Source of the DNA: Sequoia sempervirens
Taxonomy: Eukaryota; Streptophyta; Pinopsida; Cupressales; Cupressaceae
Direction: 5' to 3'
NCBI GenBank assembly: GCA_007258455.2
Contig: VDFB02193867.1
Span: 530,791,944 to 530,855,943 of the forward strand
DNA: 64,000 bases
Shown here: one piece after another, positions 21,747 through 32,474 of the stretch
How the letters are laid out: the number at the start of each line of letters is the position of its first letter
Position numbering within the stretch: position 1 is the stretch's first letter
Translations under genes and position numbers: made by a program
The notes under the pieces: model-generated
Told to the model about the DNA's origin: nothing
The model's database searches: none
Seen by the model: the letters and a program-made list of their open reading frames with translations, nothing else

Positions 21747-23595
21747 TTGGTATGCGGTTTTTAATTGATGTCAAAGGTGTTAGGTTCATGTTTGTAGTTG
21801 ATGGCAATAGATGTCAAACAGAGGTTGATGCATGGTGTCACAAGATTGATGCATGATGCCACAAGTTTGATGATGCATCAAGGCAACTCATGCTTCAATA
21901 GTTCATGTTGTTGATTTGATAAGCTTGATGTTACTCTCTAAGGTATGGTGAAGTTCTTATTGGTATTTGTTCATTTGATGGTGGTGATGAGTTTTCTACT
22001 TCAAGATTTTCAAGGTGTAAATGGGAACAAAAGGAATAATGGCTTGTTCATTATTGAAATGAAAAGGAAATAATGGTTTGTTCATTATTGTCAAGGGAAT
22101 TGTACCTTATTATTTTCAAGGATGATTGAGACGAAAGCTTATCATTTTGTTAAGGGTATGCACAAATTTGTTTTCATTATGAAAATGATGAGGGAACAAC
22201 CTCTTGTGAAGGTTGTGGTTGTGTCATGATGACTTTGGTATGTCAGCTACAAGGCATGGTTTTCAGGCAATGGTTGTTTGGTAGTGACTACTCCAGGTGT
22301 TATCGACTACTTCTATGGAAAATGAGCACATTGGTAACACATTCTTTAATCCTAGTTTGTTGTTATTCATGTCAAGTTACTAAGGTATGAAAATCAACAT
22401 ATAGATTGCTAGGTCTTTGAGTTTTTTTTGTCGACTGGGGTTTTAGGTTTTGAAGCTTATTTTTATTCACTGCATAAGGGTTTATTGGAGTTTGTTGCAT
22501 AATGATTCAAGAGTTTATTGTGTTTGGGGTTTCAATTTCAAATGATTTAAATGAAATTTTTTGTCAACCATATTCCTAGGGCATACTGACATGACAAATA
22601 TACATTGTGTGTTCTTTTGCTTTATTATCTCATAGTAGTTTGATATAACCTAAGTCTAAGATTTACATTTTTTAGTTCAATGCTAGTCTAGATGGAACAT
22701 TTTGATAGTTATCAAATCATACTTTTGAACAATGGTTTACTGGTTATGAGGACAATTCTTGTAAATAGTTGCATACACAGTTGTTTGATGGAAAACTATC
22801 ATAGTCTTGATTAATATATGGAAGTGACTTGATCATTGTGAAGAGTTTCGATGAAGATGAGACTTATACTCTACAAAGAGTCATTATTATGTTTATGCTG
22901 AAAGCTTTGATGAAAAATATATTTTGAAAAATAGAGAAAGCAAGTGCTTTAATTGTTGGTTGTATGTGGATACACAAATATATAGGTTCTTAAGTCTACA
23001 ATAAAAATGATACAATCAAGAAATTCTTTGTAATGAAACATAGATTATACTCTGTCCTTTTATTCACAGAATCATATTGATGTGAAAGTTGTATTGGCAA
23101 GGGAGGCAGTTGTATTTTCCAATGAGGCATACTTGTAACAAGTGAGGTTCCTTTGCTAGTGAGGCATATTGTGTAGCCAATGAGGCACAAAAAGTAGCTA
23201 GTGAGGCTCTGTAATCATTGGGTTTTTATTAAGCTAGTGAGGCAATTTTTCTCGAGTGGTTTTTTTTTTTATCTCTATGAGGGTTTTCCACTCATAAATC
23301 ACTGTGTTATGGTTTCTCATTATTTGTGGTCTACTTGGTCTGCATGTTCAAACATTTAGTCTTGTGTATCTTTTAGCATTTGAGTTTCTATGGTGTCTTT
23401 AGCTTTTATGATCTACTTATGTTTTTTATGTTCAATCAAGCTTGATAGCTTTACATGCATGATGCAACACATGATAGTTGAACTATTTTGAAACTTGCAT
23501 TTTATATGTTAAAAGTTATGTCAGATTAATATAAGGTCATTTTAAATTTGTATACCACTGATTCACCCCCCTCTTAGTGGTACTGTACTCCAACA
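21747..23595 (+). mobile_element. Copia-like solo LTR, 1849 bp (copy A)
   Basis: Begins TATTGGTATGCGG (one change from the canonical TGTTGG) and ends GTACTCCAACA, so the termini are nearly perfect TGTTGG/CCAACA inverted repeats. It is flanked by the 5-bp target duplication CTATC at 21742-21746 and 23596-23600. The last 350 bp have the style of Ty1/copia LTR ends in plants (GAGGGTTTTCCACTCATAAATC, GATTCACCCCCCTC). No internal region is present, consistent with LTR-LTR recombination. Copy B keeps only the last 582 bp. Confidence 0.75.
23098..23250. repeat. AGTGAGGCA short tandem motif array in LTR (copy A)
   Basis: Six to eight imperfect repeats of GCTAGTGAGGCA at 17-30 bp spacing. The copy B equivalent is 62065-62220, with point changes. 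Confidence 0.7.
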
Positions 23596-23600
23596 CTATC

Positions 23601-24065
23601 TTATTTCATTAACCTTATATTTCAAAAAATTCTCGATCTCCTTAGGTGTCTTCACTTCATTCTTCTTCATATTCACTAGTTCAAGACTAATTATTATACC
23701 TATAAGGTCTTCAGAACTATACTTATCCTTATTCAATTATTTTATCTTCCATAATTGTACGAATATATAAAGCAAGCACATTCCTTCTAAAACCTATCAC
23801 CTTTATTTTTTTCTCAAAAAATAGTCATTAGGCTACAAAATTCCATTATATAATAATTCCTAAGGGGATACCTATTATGATCCTAATATATGATATATTC
23901 CTAACTATATATTATATATTCTTAAGGATAAGCACTTGTGGCATGCTTAAAACTAACATAAATATTAGTTAATGCACAAATACCTCTTAATTAGGATGAA
24001 GGGGTATGACCCTACATATTTTAGCCTATAAATAAGAGAGATAACTCTCTCCCATATGATCATAT
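23601..24065. other. Spacer between Copia LTR and second Tat LTR
   Basis: AT-rich, shared with copy B (62568-63033) at high identity. Contains TAATATATGATATATTCC and similar near-palindromes. No coding signal. Confidence 0.5.
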
Positions 24066-24252
24066 TGTAGATAGGGCTAGAATTTGGGGATAATAAGTAT
24101 GAATCAACAATAGAAAAGTTATATCATGCATGCCTATCAGGAAATAAACACGGTGGTGGATTTTTTTCTGAACAAAGGGGTCAAAGCCCCGAAAAAGGTG
24201 ATGTGGCAGGGGCAGGATGAGTTGGAGGCTGACATCAAAGCTCTGCTGACAT

Positions 24253-24645
24253 TTGATCGTTCTCATAGGAAGGCGCAATTTCCCATTGCTTAGTATGATG
24301 GTTGAGTTTCCTCGTCTGCAGTCTCGGGACTACATTTTAATGATGATTTTTAGTTGGCCGAGGGGTAATTACTTCATCCCTTGGTTGTATGTGATTATTA
24401 TCGCATGCTTTTTGGGTAGTTTAGGAATTTATTTCTATAGGATTCTGGACTATTCTAATCTTGCTGGCAAAACAATGGGTGGAAAAAGTCACAGTGTGGA
24501 GCCAATTAGTTGTGATCAGTTGAATAATAATCCTAAGCTTTGGAAGAAGTTGGAGAATGGTGGCATTACGATTTTTATTGAAAAGGAGAATGGTGGCATT
24601 ACGATTTTTATTGAAAAGCTCCACATGGCTGGGATCTGGAGGTGA
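24253..24645 (+). pseudogene. Insertion ORF fragment 1 (unknown protein)
   Basis: A 130-codon frame that starts without a clear ATG. It has a hydrophobic stretch (WLYVIIIACFLGSLGIYF, about residues 44-62) and then a polar part. An exact 33-bp tandem duplication at 24553-24618 repeats the eleven residues ENGGITIFIEK. The preceding frame (24150-24290, with LEADIKALLTFDRSHRKAQF) is also coding-like but in another frame, suggesting a frameshift near 24250. I do not recognise a family. Confidence 0.4.
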
Positions 24646-24721
24646 CTAGGGTCTTCGAGAAGGATTGGAAAAATGGTGCTAGATAAACCTATTTGGTAGA
24701 CATGTGGTTATCAACGAATAG

Positions 24722-25150
24722 TTGATTGCTGAAGTCACTGGCCTTTCGATGGATGGCATTAAATTCTATAGGGACAGGAAGCAGTCTGATGAGGCGGTCA
24801 ACAAGTTCCCCAAGTCGAAAGCTGAGAAGGAGGAATTATGCAGGACCTCTAGAAGCTACTATGACACAGACACAATTGTCTCGCATTGGAGGAGGGTTTT
24901 GAATGTGCTTATGGAGTATGTCACTTTGGATGGCCGCTACACTAGAGTTTTTGGGTATCACTTCGTTCTGTTGAATCACTTCAGGCACCAGGTCAGGATT
25001 TCCTTCCCTTTTTACCTAGCTTCTTCTTTGAATACCAGTTTAAAAAACCATAGACATAACCCCACTAGGTATTCTATCCTTCATGAAGGACTGCTTGTCC
25101 TTATCTATGATCATTTCAAAGCCATGTTAGCTCTACCCCCTATCGCCTAA
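24722..25150 (+). pseudogene. Insertion ORF fragment 2 (unknown repeat-encoded protein)
   Basis: 142 codons, the most protein-like segment of the insertion: EVTGLSMDGIKFYRDRK, then YYDTDTIVSHWRRVLNVLME, YVTLDGRYTRVFGYHFVLLN and HEGLLVLIYDHF. It is soluble in composition and has no reverse-transcriptase or nuclease motif. The style recalls uncharacterised proteins encoded by gymnosperm repeats, but that is memory of style, not a search result. It ends 70 bp before the next fragment. Confidence 0.5.
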
Positions 25151-25217
25151 GGTTAGGGTTGATGAAAAGGACAAGGGTAAACCTAGGGATTCCATTATGA
25201 AAAAGGGCTAGAGAAAA

Positions 25218-25930
25218 TTGTCAGAGGACCCCTCCTATGATGTGGATGATGAGGAGTCGCAGTTGGAATCATTGTCTAAATATTCTAGCCACCTTGAGAC
25301 TGACAGAGAAGAGAGACCTCACTTCCCTAGCGACCTTAAGGCTGGGGATCATTATTTTAAGGAGGAATGGGAATTTCCCATTGATGTCCTTGCTATAGCC
25401 TATAATGGGGCAGTGGATAATTTTAGACTTATGAGATGGGTGTTCTTTGAAATTAAGAAAATAAAGCTAAATCAAAGAGCAATGAACAACAAATTGGAGA
25501 AAGCCACGGATGACAATAACAGAGGTAGTGGTAGTGGTCGGACTATTGATTTATGGACAGAAGAGGAGAAGAAGTAGATGGTTGAATGCCTCAAGAAAAT
25601 GGTGGAGGAACTACAGGATTTCAAAGGTAATCATGATGGCAAGCAAGTGGACATGGAGGAGCAGTTGAGGAATATTAAAAGCTCTCTCCACAAAGTGCTG
25701 ATTATGAACCATAAAATTTTCAAATCTACTGCACATAGACCATGAATACCATGGTGGAAAACCTGGAAAAATCTCATCAGGTAAAAATTGTTGTGTTTTC
25801 AGACTTGGATAATGAGGATGGGCAGCCGGATAGTGGGGGACTGAGCAACAAGACCAAAGCAAACTTGAAAAGAAAGGCAAACCAAGCACTTGTCAACTCT
25901 AGGAGATTAAGAAGTCTACGCTCAACATGA
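25218..25930 (+). pseudogene. Insertion ORF fragment 3: acidic, coiled-coil C-terminal part
   Basis: 25218-25577 is open for 119 codons (acidic: DVDDEESQLESLSKYSS, FFEIKKIKLNQRAMNNK), then an in-frame TAG. The same frame continues with helical charged sequence (MVEECL-like, EELQDFKG) to about 25745. A second open piece (25742-25930) is basic at its end (KRKANQALVNSRRLRSLRS). It probably forms the C-terminus of the protein in fragment 2. Function unknown. Confidence 0.45.
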
Positions 25931-27020
25931 ACAATCTTGAGCAGGAATCGACAAAGATCCTTTGGAACGTGGCCTAGTGGTTGGGTGTCTTGTGGCCTTT
26001 TGTCAGTTTTTTGTCTGTTCTACCTTGGTGTTACTATGTGATCTTCTTTGTGGGTAGCATTTTGTTTTTTTTCTGTGTTGTGTCAATGTTTTATCTCATG
26101 CTATGATACTGTTATGGGTTTCAGGATCCCTCTAAAACCTGATTTTTCCTTAATAAAAAAAAATAACAACCATAAAATTATCTAATTCAAGCAATAAAGA
26201 CCCTAATCCAACAATGAAGCACAAATGAACATAGAAAATTGAATAATAAAGCAATAATACTCAATATCTATGTGATAATTGAATCATCTCCCATCGCTCT
26301 TCTCCATTTTACTTTGTTTGTTCTTAGAATAATGTGCAAGATATTTGATAAGCTTGATGTGTACCAGCAAGATCTCAAGATAGCATGAATGATATGAATA
26401 GAAATTTTTTAAAGATTGCGGTTCACCTCAAAATGAATGAAAGGCTTGTTTTTATAGAGATCTCAATTCAAATGAAGGGCTAGGATTGAGTAATGAGGTA
26501 TCATGATCAACGGATGAGGTTAATTGAGACAAGCATAGATAAGGATCGACCAAAAATCGATGAATTAGTTGAGATTAGGGTGTGGATAAGAAGAAATTCA
26601 AATTAAATAATGATAGTAATTATATAATTATAGAGAAAGGAAAGTGATAAATAATTAAATAAATAAGATTTATTTAATTATGGGGAGAAAAGGATCATGA
26701 ATAATTAAATAATTAAAATAATTATTTAATTATAGAGGAAAATGGAAAAAATAATTAAATAAATAAAATTTATTTAATTAAGGATAGAAAAGATAAATTA
26801 GTCATGTAGTTTAAATAAAATTGACATTTATTTAAATTAATCAAAAGAGGAATACAAATAAAATGAATTAATTAAATAATTAAGAATTATTTAACTAATA
26901 GAAGAAAATGATCTATTAGAGAATAATTAAATAATTAAAATTATTTAATTATACATGGAAGAAATAGAATTAGTGATAAAGTGATGCTTGCAGGCTAGGG
27001 ACAATTTTTTATTTTCTACA

Positions 27021-29199
27021 TTTTTCCCCTCATTGACATAATGCGATTTCAAGCATTGTGTCAAAGAATAATCATGAAAATTTGACCCAGGTGATGCCCT
27101 AGAAAATGTAGGATAAGATGATGCCCCCTCAAGAAAATTGACAATTTTTCAAAAAAATCCAAAAATAATTGGCAACTTTACTGATAAGCAAATTTGATAG
27201 GCGCAAATGCATTGGCGATGAAAAACTAGGCTCAAAATTTGATCTAGGGATGAATTGATGGGGTGTTAGTATGAAAGAAAAAGAGCGATGAGGAACAAAA
27301 TGAGAGACAAAAAATAGATGAATTGGGACTTGCTATCTTTAGATATTGCTAACAGATGATCAAGATCTTATTTGATTGCATAATTATCATCATAGAACTT
27401 ATTGTGGAAATGAATGATGAACACCAAGATATGACATAGACTAAGGTGTGATAGATCATCCCTTGTGAAAATACACACATGAAAAACAAGGAGTGCCATA
27501 ACATAAACTAGTAACTATAGAACCTTGCCATAACATGTGAGGAAATAACCACAAAGCATGTTGATCCTGACACAAGAAAGCGTTAATGGAAATTCAATCA
27601 CACACAAGGAACCAAGTTTCCCCAGTCATTTTTCCAAGACAAACCACAAACATAAGTCAAAGAGAAAAAGGTCATGGTCTATCATCTCTCCTCTAAATCC
27701 TTCTTGGGACATCCTCGATGGGCACAATAACATGACCAAAAATAAATCGATAAAAATATTAAAAAATTGGACCAATAGAGTCAATAGCCATTTAGATCAT
27801 TTGCCAATGATTGTTTGTATGATTAGGTTCTGGATAATGATAGCATTTGGCTTCAAGTATAGTAGACCTCGTATAAGAATAATGATGGATTGAGTCTAGT
27901 TTTGAGTATGCAAAACCTTGTATAAGACAATTCATAGGTTGGATAGCTAAAGTCTAGTTTCAAAATGTGGTGCATGTCATATAAGATGTTTAGACTACTT
28001 TCAACAATGCAACACTCTGTATAAGACTGTTTGACAGCTAATAAACTATTGTTGATTTTTTGTTGTTTGATGTTTGATTGTTTGATGTTTAGATAGGAAC
28101 CTATTTTAAATCTATGATAGTTGAAGGCTAGTTGGATCGTTTGCTTGTTGTTTCATGATTTTGTTAAGCTCAGTTCTCTTGCTTGATAACTATTTATGCT
28201 TGCTTAAAATGTCAACCAAGTTAGCAAGGGATAGTTTATTATGATGCGATTTGGGATGAATGGAGACCTTGTTATGAAAAAACCCTAAGAGAATGAAAAA
28301 ATGCCTCAAGGGCTCATCAATGATGGCCTTGCCTATGTAAAGCACAGAGACAATGTAGTTCAACCACTTTGATCATTGATAGTTTATTATGAAGCGGGTA
28401 TTGATGGACTTGAAAATTTATTATGAAAAAACCTAGAGGACTAACCTAATCCCTCGAGGGCTCATTAATAATGGCCTTTCCTACGTGAATTCATAGATCC
28501 AACATAGTTTGACCACTTGGACTAACAAAGACTATTTTTGGGAGTTTTTGACACTTTTTTATTTTTATTTTTTTCAAATTTTGATATTTTCTATTTTTTT
28601 TGGATTTTAATGGCTTATTTAGATGTTTTTGGGATTTTTGATGTGTTGTGAAGTGTTGAACCATGTCTAGGACCCCATATGGAACCCAAGCCTAGGAATT
28701 ACCCCTATTTAGGTACAAGACCTATTTATTATGGACGAAGAGATGAATGGACGAAAATTTATTTTTGATAGAGATGAAAAGTGAAAGATGCAAAATGTCA
28801 ATGATTCTCAAGCCATGAGAGAAATGACTAGCTTTATTATGGGTGAGATGGAGAGGGAAAAATCTATTATGGAGTGGAATGTGTATGAAAAGTTATGGAT
28901 GGAAGTGGAAAATCAGATAGAATGATAGTAGACGATGGAGCAAAGACTGACTACACATGGTTCCTATTTGTCAAGTTTTCACCATGGTACTTATCCAAAG
29001 TGCCACCAAAGTGGTTTTCACTATTGGATGGATTATTTTTCTTTACTATTTTTTTATTTTTATTTTTCACTTTTTTGTGTCACCAAGATTCCTATTTGCC
29101 AGGTTTTCATCATGGTAACAATTTTTTTTTAATTTTTGCATTTTTTATAGGATTCTTTGAAAGATAGGTATATTATTTGTGAAAGTGCATGCTATTGGT
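27021..29199 (-). other. 3' spacer of second Tat element
   Basis: Non-coding region between integrase and 3' LTR. Next to the LTR is a polypurine tract (minus strand). 27800-28030 has three loose repeats of CCTTGTATAAGACNNTT. 28260-28520 holds two copies of a ~150 bp unit containing CTCNAGGGCTCATNAATNATGGCCTT and CCTA(T/C)GT, also found twice in the other element at 40370-40590. 28960-29160 holds CCTATTTGCCAGGTTTTCA repeats, again shared with 41225-41460. No protein recognised. Confidence 0.6.
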
Positions 29200-30138
29200 T
29201 CACCTTCAGGAGTAAAGGCTTGATAAGCATTAGATCCATATGTTGTTGTTATGATGTAAGAACCCAACCAATTAGGCTCAAATTTTTTTGGTTTCTCTCA
29301 CTCTATTTGATTCTTTGGATTCTCTTTTAAGACCAAGTCACCAATGTCAAAATTCTTAACTAAGACTCTCTTATTGTAGCCATAGTGAAGACAATTTTGA
29401 TAAACTTATAAGTGGACATATGTATTATGTTGTTTCTCATCTAGTAACTCTAGTTCATGCAAATGGGATTCATGATATTCTTCTTCATCAATGAACTGTT
29501 GCATAAAAACTCTCAAGGATGGTAGCTTGACCTCAATGGGGAGAATGGATTTGGATTCAAAGATGAGGAATATGGAGTGGCTCCAATAGGGGTGTGAATG
29601 CTAGTGTGGTAGGCCCATAATGTCGGATTGATTTGGATATGCCAATCACGCACCAACATCATCATCATATTCTTTAGGATCTTAAGGATAGTCTTATTAG
29701 ACACCTAAGCTTAACTATTACCTTTGAGGTAATATGGAGGGCTTAAATGAGGTTGCATGTGGAATTTCTTGCATAGTTCATGGGCACCCTAATTTTTCAA
29801 AGGATAACCATTATCCATGACAATGGATTGGGAACACCATATCGACATATGATGTAATTCAGGATGAACTTGGATATTTTTTTATCGGTAGTGTAGGTCA
29901 TTGAAATGGATTTGATCCATTTGGTAAAATACTTGATTGCAGTAATGATAAACTTATGACCATTAGTGGAGGTAGGATAGATCTTTCCCACAAGTTCAAG
30001 TACCCATTGAGAGAATGGTCATGGTGACATAACTGGATGAAGTTCTTAAGTAGGTGCATGTACAAGATCTCTAGATGTATCTAACATGGGAAATGTTTTT
30101 TAACAAAGTGATAGGCATCATGTTCCATAGTAGGCCGT
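29200..30138 (-). pseudogene. Integrase core and C-terminus, second Tat element
   Basis: Minus-strand fragments: GKIYPTSTNGHKFIITAIKY and FTKWIKSISMTY (29991-29797), then IQINPTLWAYHTSIHTPIGA (29704-29513), and a C-terminal FEPNWLGSYII-like piece near 29250. Several stops and frameshifts interrupt it. The upstream zinc-binding domain lies on the far side of an inserted TIR element (30139-30941). Confidence 0.75.
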
Positions 30139-30941
30139 GGTATGTGCGTGGATCATCATGGAAAAAACAATGTGCCCTTAAGTGGCAAAAAAATTAGAAA
30201 AAATCGTTAGGCAACTTGGACGAAAAAATTAAATAAGTTATCTATTTATTTCAAAAATATGTGTAATAGGAATTGCAGAAAATTGAATGTAGTTTCTAAA
30301 CTACTAGGTTTATTTAAAATAACAAAAATCTATTTGGTGAAAATTTGAAATTTCAATGCAAGAGTAATTTTAAATTTTAGGGAAAAATAAAAAGTAGGTG
30401 TCCGCTCTAATTACAATTAATCATAATAATATGATAATATTATTTTATAAGATTTTATATAAGTATAGGACTCCATGTTCGATGTGATGCATATTTTTTT
30501 GTGGTAATTTTTTCCAATTAAATAACTAATTATGAATTTTTTATTTCAACTTTTAAAAATAAACTGGTATGTCCGACCACCTTAACTTGGTCAAAACTTC
30601 ATGAAATTTATTTTTTATTTTTTAACTCTATAGTATGTGAAGCATAGAATGTATGCATCTTTTGATTCAAAAAAATGTGATACCCTTTGAAAGTTATAGA
30701 TGTTTTTCAATCAGCCTATCGACCGACTTTAGTCATAATTCTAATAGAAATTAATAATAATTATTTATTAAATTCAAACTTTAAAAGCATAATTTATATT
30801 GGTGGAAAGCTGGTAATCTCCTCTAAAAACCCTTTCTTTCATTTCATGAATTTTGGGGTGAAAAAAAAGGTTGTCAGCCACATACCCTACAAATACCCAC
30901 AATATTGCCACTTTGGCCCATCATGATCCTCGCGACATACC
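30139..30941. mobile_element. TIR element (MITE-like, 803 bp) inside integrase
   Basis: Left end GGTATGTGCGTGGATCATCA and the right end read inverted as GGTATGTCGCGAGGATCATG, about 24 bp of imperfect TIR. Integrase motifs resume on both sides, which sets the boundaries. A second copy lies inverted at 63389-64000, with left end GGGTATGTGCAGGATCATGA. The interior is AT-rich; the 79-codon plus frame (30687-30926) has no motif and is not conserved as a protein. No clear target duplication; GCC on both sides is possible. Confidence 0.75.
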
Positions 30942-31140
30942 GCCTAATAGTATCCCATTTGCATAATATTTTTGGCCAGGGTAGGACCGGAAGAGTGAGC
31001 TCCACATATGCCATCATGTATCTCATGTAAATATTTTGGTGCTTCATCTAAATCAAGACATCTGAGGAGGGTGTTATCTAGACTACGATGGTAAAGGGTA
31101 TCATCGATGATAACATATTTGGACACTCGTCGAATAAAAG
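30942..31140 (-). pseudogene. Integrase zinc-binding domain, second Tat element
   Basis: Minus-strand frame including LYHRSLDNTLLRCLDLDEAP and HEIHDGICGAHSSGPTLAKN (the His half of the H2C2 zinc domain), cut after MGYY by the TIR element. The equivalent segment in the first element is at about 42480-42680. Confidence 0.75.
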
Positions 31141-31147
31141 TCTTATG

Positions 31148-32374
31148 CTAGTTAGAGGATAAATTGGAAGGGATAATTTGGTCATGTAGGCAATTGTAAA
31201 ATTCTTTGTACCAAGGGGAATCAAGACCAACAAGTTCACACATGAGCTCAGATTCAAGGACATCTAATATGGGGATCAAAAATTGTTCCACCAAGAACTT
31301 GTATTGTAGCATGTTATTAGGTATATCCAAAAGAGATCCAATGGTAGCCATTACATCAACTACTTTGTTCTTAATTCTTGGGATCTTTTCAAAGGTGATG
31401 ACATCAAAGTACAGCTTAAAACTATCAACCACATGTGCTTGTAGGGTGTGATATTTTCATATTTTATGTCATAATAATCATTAACCTGACATATTGCCAA
31501 TAGGGAATCACCATAGACCTGGAGGTTCTATATTTCCATTTGATGGCCCTTCGCAGTCTTGTTAACAATGCCTCATGCTTAGCCATGTTATTGGTGTAGG
31601 GAAATGCTACTCAATATGATTTTAGTATCGAATCCCCTTGAGGTGTAACAAAAATGATTCTTGATCCTGAAACACAATTTGTATAAGATTCGTCAAAGTA
31701 GAGCTTCCATGTGGTAGGAGTCTCTATTGTGAAGATGGATTCATCAGGAAAATCAGATAGTAATGGATGATCTGCTTCCATTGGTGAGTCTGCAATTTGA
31801 TCTAATATCACTTTTCCTTTCATTTCCTTATGATCAACATGGTCTATGTTGTATTCACTTAAAATCATTACCCACTTTGCTAGTCGACCCGTCAAAGTTG
31901 CTCTGCTCAATAGATATTTCAATGGATCAATCTTAGCTATCAATTTTTTTGATGGTTCAACATATAATTCCTAATCTCTTGTGTGGAAAAAACAACTAAA
32001 AGACATGCTCATTCAATAGGAGTGTAATTAAGCTCATACCCTACAAGAGTGTGACTGATATGATAGATAGCTCATTATTTTCCATCATTGCCATTTTGTG
32101 CTAACAATTCCCCCAATGTTGATGTGGTTGTTGATATGTACAATATGAGGTTTCTACCATCGATAAGAGGCATGGGGATCGAAGGTGTTAATAGATAGTT
32201 CATTATTTTTTGAAATTATTCCTGACAACGATTGGTCCATATGAATGGGACTCCCTTATGAAGAAAGTGTTGGAATGGTTGACATTTATTCTCTAATTGA
32301 GAAATGAGCCTTTAGATAGATTATAATCTTCCTTATAGCGTGCACAACTAACATGTTTTTTGGTAGAGGAATAT
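31148..32374 (-). pseudogene. RNase H and second RNase H of second Tat element, with RT end
   Basis: 31943-31611 carries the RNase H C-terminus (IDPLKYLLSRATLTGRLAKW) and the start of the second RNase H (WKLYFDESYTN, where Gly of DGS is replaced by Glu). 31432-31148 carries its end (IKNKVVDVMATIGSLLDIPN) and the link to integrase. 32340-31960 holds RNase H N-terminal and RT thumb remnants in several frames. RT itself would lie beyond the N gap. Confidence 0.75.
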
Positions 32375-32474
32375 NNNNNNNNNNNNNNNNNNNNNNNNNN
32401 NNNNNNNNNNNNNNNNNNNNNNNNNNNNNNNNNNNNNNNNNNNNNNNNNNNNNNNNNNNNNNNNNNNNNNNNNN
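32375..32474. other. Assembly gap, exactly 100 N
   Basis: A run of 100 N, a conventional placeholder of unknown true size. It joins the RT remnant of the second Tat element to polypurine sequence, so continuity across it is not shown. Confidence 0.99.

Larger units (their letters stand above)
24114..26166 (+). mobile_element. Poly(A)-ended insertion of unknown family, 2.05 kb
   Basis: Present in copy A and absent in copy B, where AATCAACAATAG is followed directly by CAACCATAAAAC (63078). It ends CCTTAATAAAAAAAAATAA, that is, an AATAAA signal merging into a short poly(A). The flanks give only a weak target duplication (AATAG left, AATAA right). Inside are three open segments with coding character on the plus strand. 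Target-primed retroposition of a polyadenylated RNA, by a LINE or as a non-autonomous element, is the simplest reading. Confidence 0.75.
1..26472 (+). repeat. Segmental duplication, copy A
   Basis: This block is collinear, in the same orientation, with 43232-63388. It starts before the window, because base 1 already matches base 43232. The offset is 43231 through the Tat element body, 43251 after the leader repeat, 43269 near 12.1 kb, 43306 near 12.6 kb and 42635 at the LBD gene, so indels accumulate outside the retroelement. Copy-A-only material includes 13440-14168, about 620 bp near 17.3-17.96 kb, 19683-23006 and the insertion 24114-26166. Pairwise homology stops at about 26472, where copy B has an inserted TIR element. 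The true right boundary is therefore not visible. Confidence 0.95.
24066..27020 (-). repeat. 3' LTR of second Tat element, interrupted by 2.05 kb insertion
   Basis: Plus-strand termini are TGTAG at 24066 and CTACA at 27020, a 5-bp inverted match as in the first element. Without the insertion it is about 900 bp. 26640-26960 holds five or six palindromic AATTAAATAAAT...ATTTATTTAATT units. The adjacent polypurine tract (minus strand GAGGGGAAAAA, 27035-27021) confirms the inner end. Confidence 0.75.
24066..32374 (-). mobile_element. Second, older Tat-like Ty3/gypsy element (5' part lost at gap)
   Basis: Minus-strand element related to the one at 37264-54001. From its 3' end: 3' LTR (24066-27020, interrupted), polypurine tract (27021-27035), 3' spacer (27036-29190), integrase (29200-30138 and 30942-31140, split by a TIR element), second RNase H (31148-31720), RNase H (31720-32200) and the end of RT running into the N gap at 32375. 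Frames are heavily broken. It was partly in place before the duplication, since copy B has the same LTR at 63034. Confidence 0.8.

Noticed and set aside
30687..30926. 79-codon plus frame inside the GGTATGT TIR element as a transposase remnant
   Set aside because: Too short, no catalytic motif, and the inverted copy at 63389 does not keep the frame.
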